Below, piece after piece: positions 62,155 to 64,000 of a stretch of DNA of 64,000 nucleotides (the stretch's first letter is position 1; each line of letters begins with the position of its first letter). The notes beneath the pieces were generated by a model. That model was not told where the DNA came from and made no database searches. It saw nothing but the letters and a program-made list of their open reading frames with translations. This DNA is from Pseudohoeflea sp964511625. Lineage in GTDB: Bacteria > Pseudomonadota > Alphaproteobacteria > Rhizobiales > Rhizobiaceae. The position numbers were made by a program, and so were the translations under genes. The DNA lies in contig CAZEJG010000016.1 of assembly GCA_964511625.1 (NCBI GenBank), forward strand, positions 14,589 to 78,588. Direction: 5' to 3'.

Positions 62155-63602
62155 GCGTTCTCCTTGATCTTCTCGAATGCGGACAGCGCGCGATCGCGAG
62201 CCTCGAAATGGTCCACGCGGGGTTTCGGATAGGTCTTGCCGAGTTCGACGCCGGCCTTTTCCAGAACGTCGTCCGGCGCGTCCCAGGGGTGATGCAGATA
62301 CTTGTCGGGAAGGTCGGCGATTTCCGGGACGTATTTGCGGACATAAACGCCGTCGGGATCGAACTTCTCACCCTGGATGATCGGATTGAAAATGCGGAAA
62401 TAGGGGGCCGCGTCGGCGCCGGAGCCCGCGACCCATTGCCAGTTGGAGGCGTTGCTCGCCGGATCGGCGTCGACCAGCGTGTCCCAGAACCAGTCCTCGC
62501 CGCGGCGCCAGTGGATGAGCAGGTGCTTGGTCAGGAAGGAGGCGACGATCATCCGCACGCGATTGTGCATCCATCCCGTCTGCCAGAGCTGGCGCATGCC
62601 GGCGTCGACGATCGGGTAGCCGGTCATGCCCTTGCGCCAGGCCTTGAAGTCCGCATCGCTGTCGGACCAGGGGAAATCGTCGAAACGGTCGTCGAAATTC
62701 TTCTCGGAGAGATCGGGGCAATGGGCCAGCAGATGCCAGCCGAACTCGCGCCAGCCGACTTCCTTGCGGAAGACCGCGCGATCCTTGTTCGACCCGGTTC
62801 CGGTGATCTCCTTCATGGCTGCAAAGATCTGGGCCGGCGTGATTTCGCCTGCGGCGAGATGGGGGGAGAGGCAAGACGTATGGTCCCCATCGGGGCGGTC
62901 GCGCTTGTCGGCATAACCGCTGACGCCTTCGGAGAGGAAGGCAACCAGCCGGTCCCGGGCGCCGGCTTCGCCGGGCGTCCAGGTGTCGCGCAATCCGCCG
63001 GCCCAGTCCGGTCCGGCCGGCAGGAGAGCCCAGTCGGACAGGGATTCGGATGTCAGATCGCCCTTGAACGGTGTCAGCTTGTCGGGAGCAGGAAGCGGCT
63101 CCGGCTCCTCCAAAGCTGATTCAACCGATTTCCAGAAGGGCGTGAAAACCTTGTAGAAATGTCCCGAGCCGGTCTGCACCGCATCAGGATCGTGGAGCAG
63201 GGTGCCGGGAAAAGCGCGGACCTCGAAACCGTCGTCGCGAAGGCGGTCGGCAAGCTCTTCGTCGAAGGTGCTGCCCGGTTCGGCATAGCGCCGGCTCCAG
63301 TAGATCGTGCCGGCATCGGCCTTGCGGGCGATGTCGCCCAGCACGACATACGGATCACCGCTGGCGAGCACCAACGGAGCGCCGAGATCCTCTAGCGTGC
63401 CGGACAGCGATTCCAGCGACTTGTGCAGCCACCACCGCCGCGCGGCGCCGAGGGGCCGGATGCTGGCCTCGTCGGCGCGGATGTAGACCGGAATGACCGC
63501 GTCGTGCCGTGCCGCTTCCGAAAGCGGCGCATTGTCTCGGGTTCTCAGATCGTCCCTGAACCAGACGAGGGCAGGCTTGTTCGTGTCGGGGGCATTCGGC
63601 AT
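62151..63602 (-). CDS. phrB: Deoxyribodipyrimidine photolyase, class I
   Basis: This enzyme repairs UV-made pyrimidine dimers with blue light. The 483-residue protein has the N-terminal antenna domain (LVWFRDDLRTRDN) and the C-terminal FAD domain with GYPIVDAGMRQL, TGWMHNRVRMIVASFLTKHL, WFWDTLVDADPASNASNWQW and FRIFNPIIQGEKFDP. It is first in a five-gene leftward operon with overlapping genes and is preceded by the ECF-type promoter, 41 bases from the -10 box to the start. Photolyase under RpoE-ChrR control is known in Rhodobacter. Confidence 0.96.
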   Translation of the reverse strand: MPNAPDTNKPALVWFRDDLRTRDNAPLSEAARHDAVIPVYIRADEASIRPLGAARRWWLHKSLESLSGTLEDLGAPLVLASGDPYVVLGDIARKADAGTIYWSRRYAEPGSTFDEELADRLRDDGFEVRAFPGTLLHDPDAVQTGSGHFYKVFTPFWKSVESALEEPEPLPAPDKLTPFKGDLTSESLSDWALLPAGPDWAGGLRDTWTPGEAGARDRLVAFLSEGVSGYADKRDRPDGDHTSCLSPHLAAGEITPAQIFAAMKEITGTGSNKDRAVFRKEVGWREFGWHLLAHCPDLSEKNFDDRFDDFPWSDSDADFKAWRKGMTGYPIVDAGMRQLWQTGWMHNRVRMIVASFLTKHLLIHWRRGEDWFWDTLVDADPASNASNWQWVAGSGADAAPYFRIFNPIIQGEKFDPDGVYVRKYVPEIADLPDKYLHHPWDAPDDVLEKAGVELGKTYPKPRVDHFEARDRALSAFEKIKENA

Positions 63603-63931
63603 GGCAGGTGACGCATCTCGCTGTTCGCTGTTTAAGCTGTTCTACGTAACTACGAGCGGGACGGATCAGGAGTTTCGTTGCCCGCTCAAAACCTTGAGCG
63701 GACCGCCACGCCGCCGCCTCCCGACCGACTGCCCGGTATCCGCCCACACTCTAGCCGACGCGCGTGCGGTGTCGCCCAGTTTTTGTGGTGTTCTTTCGCT
63801 GGATATCGGGGCATGCCGGAGCCCGGAGGGCTGTCCCGCGCATCCTCCCACAGACGCTGATCTGCGGAACGGAAGGTGAGAAATACGTTGCGATCGTGTC
63901 GCTGCGTCTCGCCGAACTTTGATTGGAAAAA
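63603..63931. other. Intergenic region between photolyase and tRNA-Thr
   Basis: 329 bases. Apart from the ECF-type promoter at 63643-63668 I see no gene; the only long frame on minus reads through the tRNA and is spurious. Confidence 0.7.
63643..63668 (-). promoter_or_regulatory. ECF-type promoter TGATCC-N16-CGTA upstream of the photolyase operon
   Basis: On minus, TGATCC occupies 63668-63663 and CGTA 63646-63643, spacer 16 bases, identical in layout to the box before the ChrR-like gene. Confidence 0.72.

Positions 63932-64000
<69 letters not shown>

Overview
The window is 64 kb of GC-rich, gene-dense bacterial chromosome with almost no accessory DNA. Gene content points to an alphaproteobacterium of the order Hyphomicrobiales (Rhizobiales). 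Markers are a giant membrane-anchored coiled-coil protein of the Growth Pole Ring type, CckA, an MCE transporter with a fused STAS domain, a DksA with a reduced zinc site, and fused malic enzyme/phosphotransacetylase. I see no insertion sequence, prophage, CRISPR array or rRNA operon. One tRNA gene (Thr, anticodon TGT) is cut by the right edge, and an MFS transporter is cut by the left edge.

Layout. 1-6.1 kb: MFS transporter, a DUF2865 protein interrupted by a 100-N gap, malic enzyme, DgcA racemase. 6.2-10.3 kb: four-gene MCE lipid transporter. 10.4-18.6 kb: VOC protein, the 1627-residue growth-pole protein, an orphan Hpt protein, ferredoxin and its reductase, a DUF922 protein. 18.8-20.5 kb: folP-folB-folK. 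20.5-24.3 kb: exported protein of unknown function, YcjF/YcjX pair, SixA-like phosphatase. 24.6-29.3 kb: dksA, FliO-like protein, cckA. 29.4-34.8 kb: beta-propeller, AraC regulator, OmpA lipoprotein, pseudouridine catabolism operon (psuK-like, DUF1868, psuG). 35-44.4 kb: housekeeping genes recA, alaS, cyclic-nucleotide-gated K+ channel, icd, trmJ, murI, rpsD. 44.4-51.7 kb: glutaminase, PilZ, Old Yellow Enzyme, ttcA, hydrolase, small proteins, Lrp regulator with alanine dehydrogenase. 51.7-55.6 kb: leftward run DUF1203, GNAT, sseA, alaX, cysK.

The most interesting region is 55.8-63.7 kb. A ChrR-like cupin protein and a short-chain dehydrogenase run rightward. They converge on a leftward operon with overlapping genes: photolyase, FAD amine oxidase, DUF1365 protein, cyclopropane-fatty-acid-synthase-like methyltransferase, MFS transporter. 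The same combination TGATCC-N16-CGTA lies upstream of both units, 55789-55814 on plus and 63668-63643 on minus. This looks like the promoter of an extracytoplasmic-function sigma factor of the RpoE-ChrR type, which answers singlet oxygen in Rhodobacter. The ChrR-like protein keeps its cupin metal ligands, but its N-terminal anti-sigma zinc ligands are replaced, and no sigma gene lies beside it. I read this as a light/oxygen-damage regulon joining DNA photorepair to membrane fatty-acid modification, with rewired control.

Other points: the N gap is flanked by an exact 13-base overlap whose merging restores one reading frame; the growth-pole protein carries six tandem 22-residue repeats; and the pseudouridine operon has a predicted 2H phosphoesterase between its two known steps.
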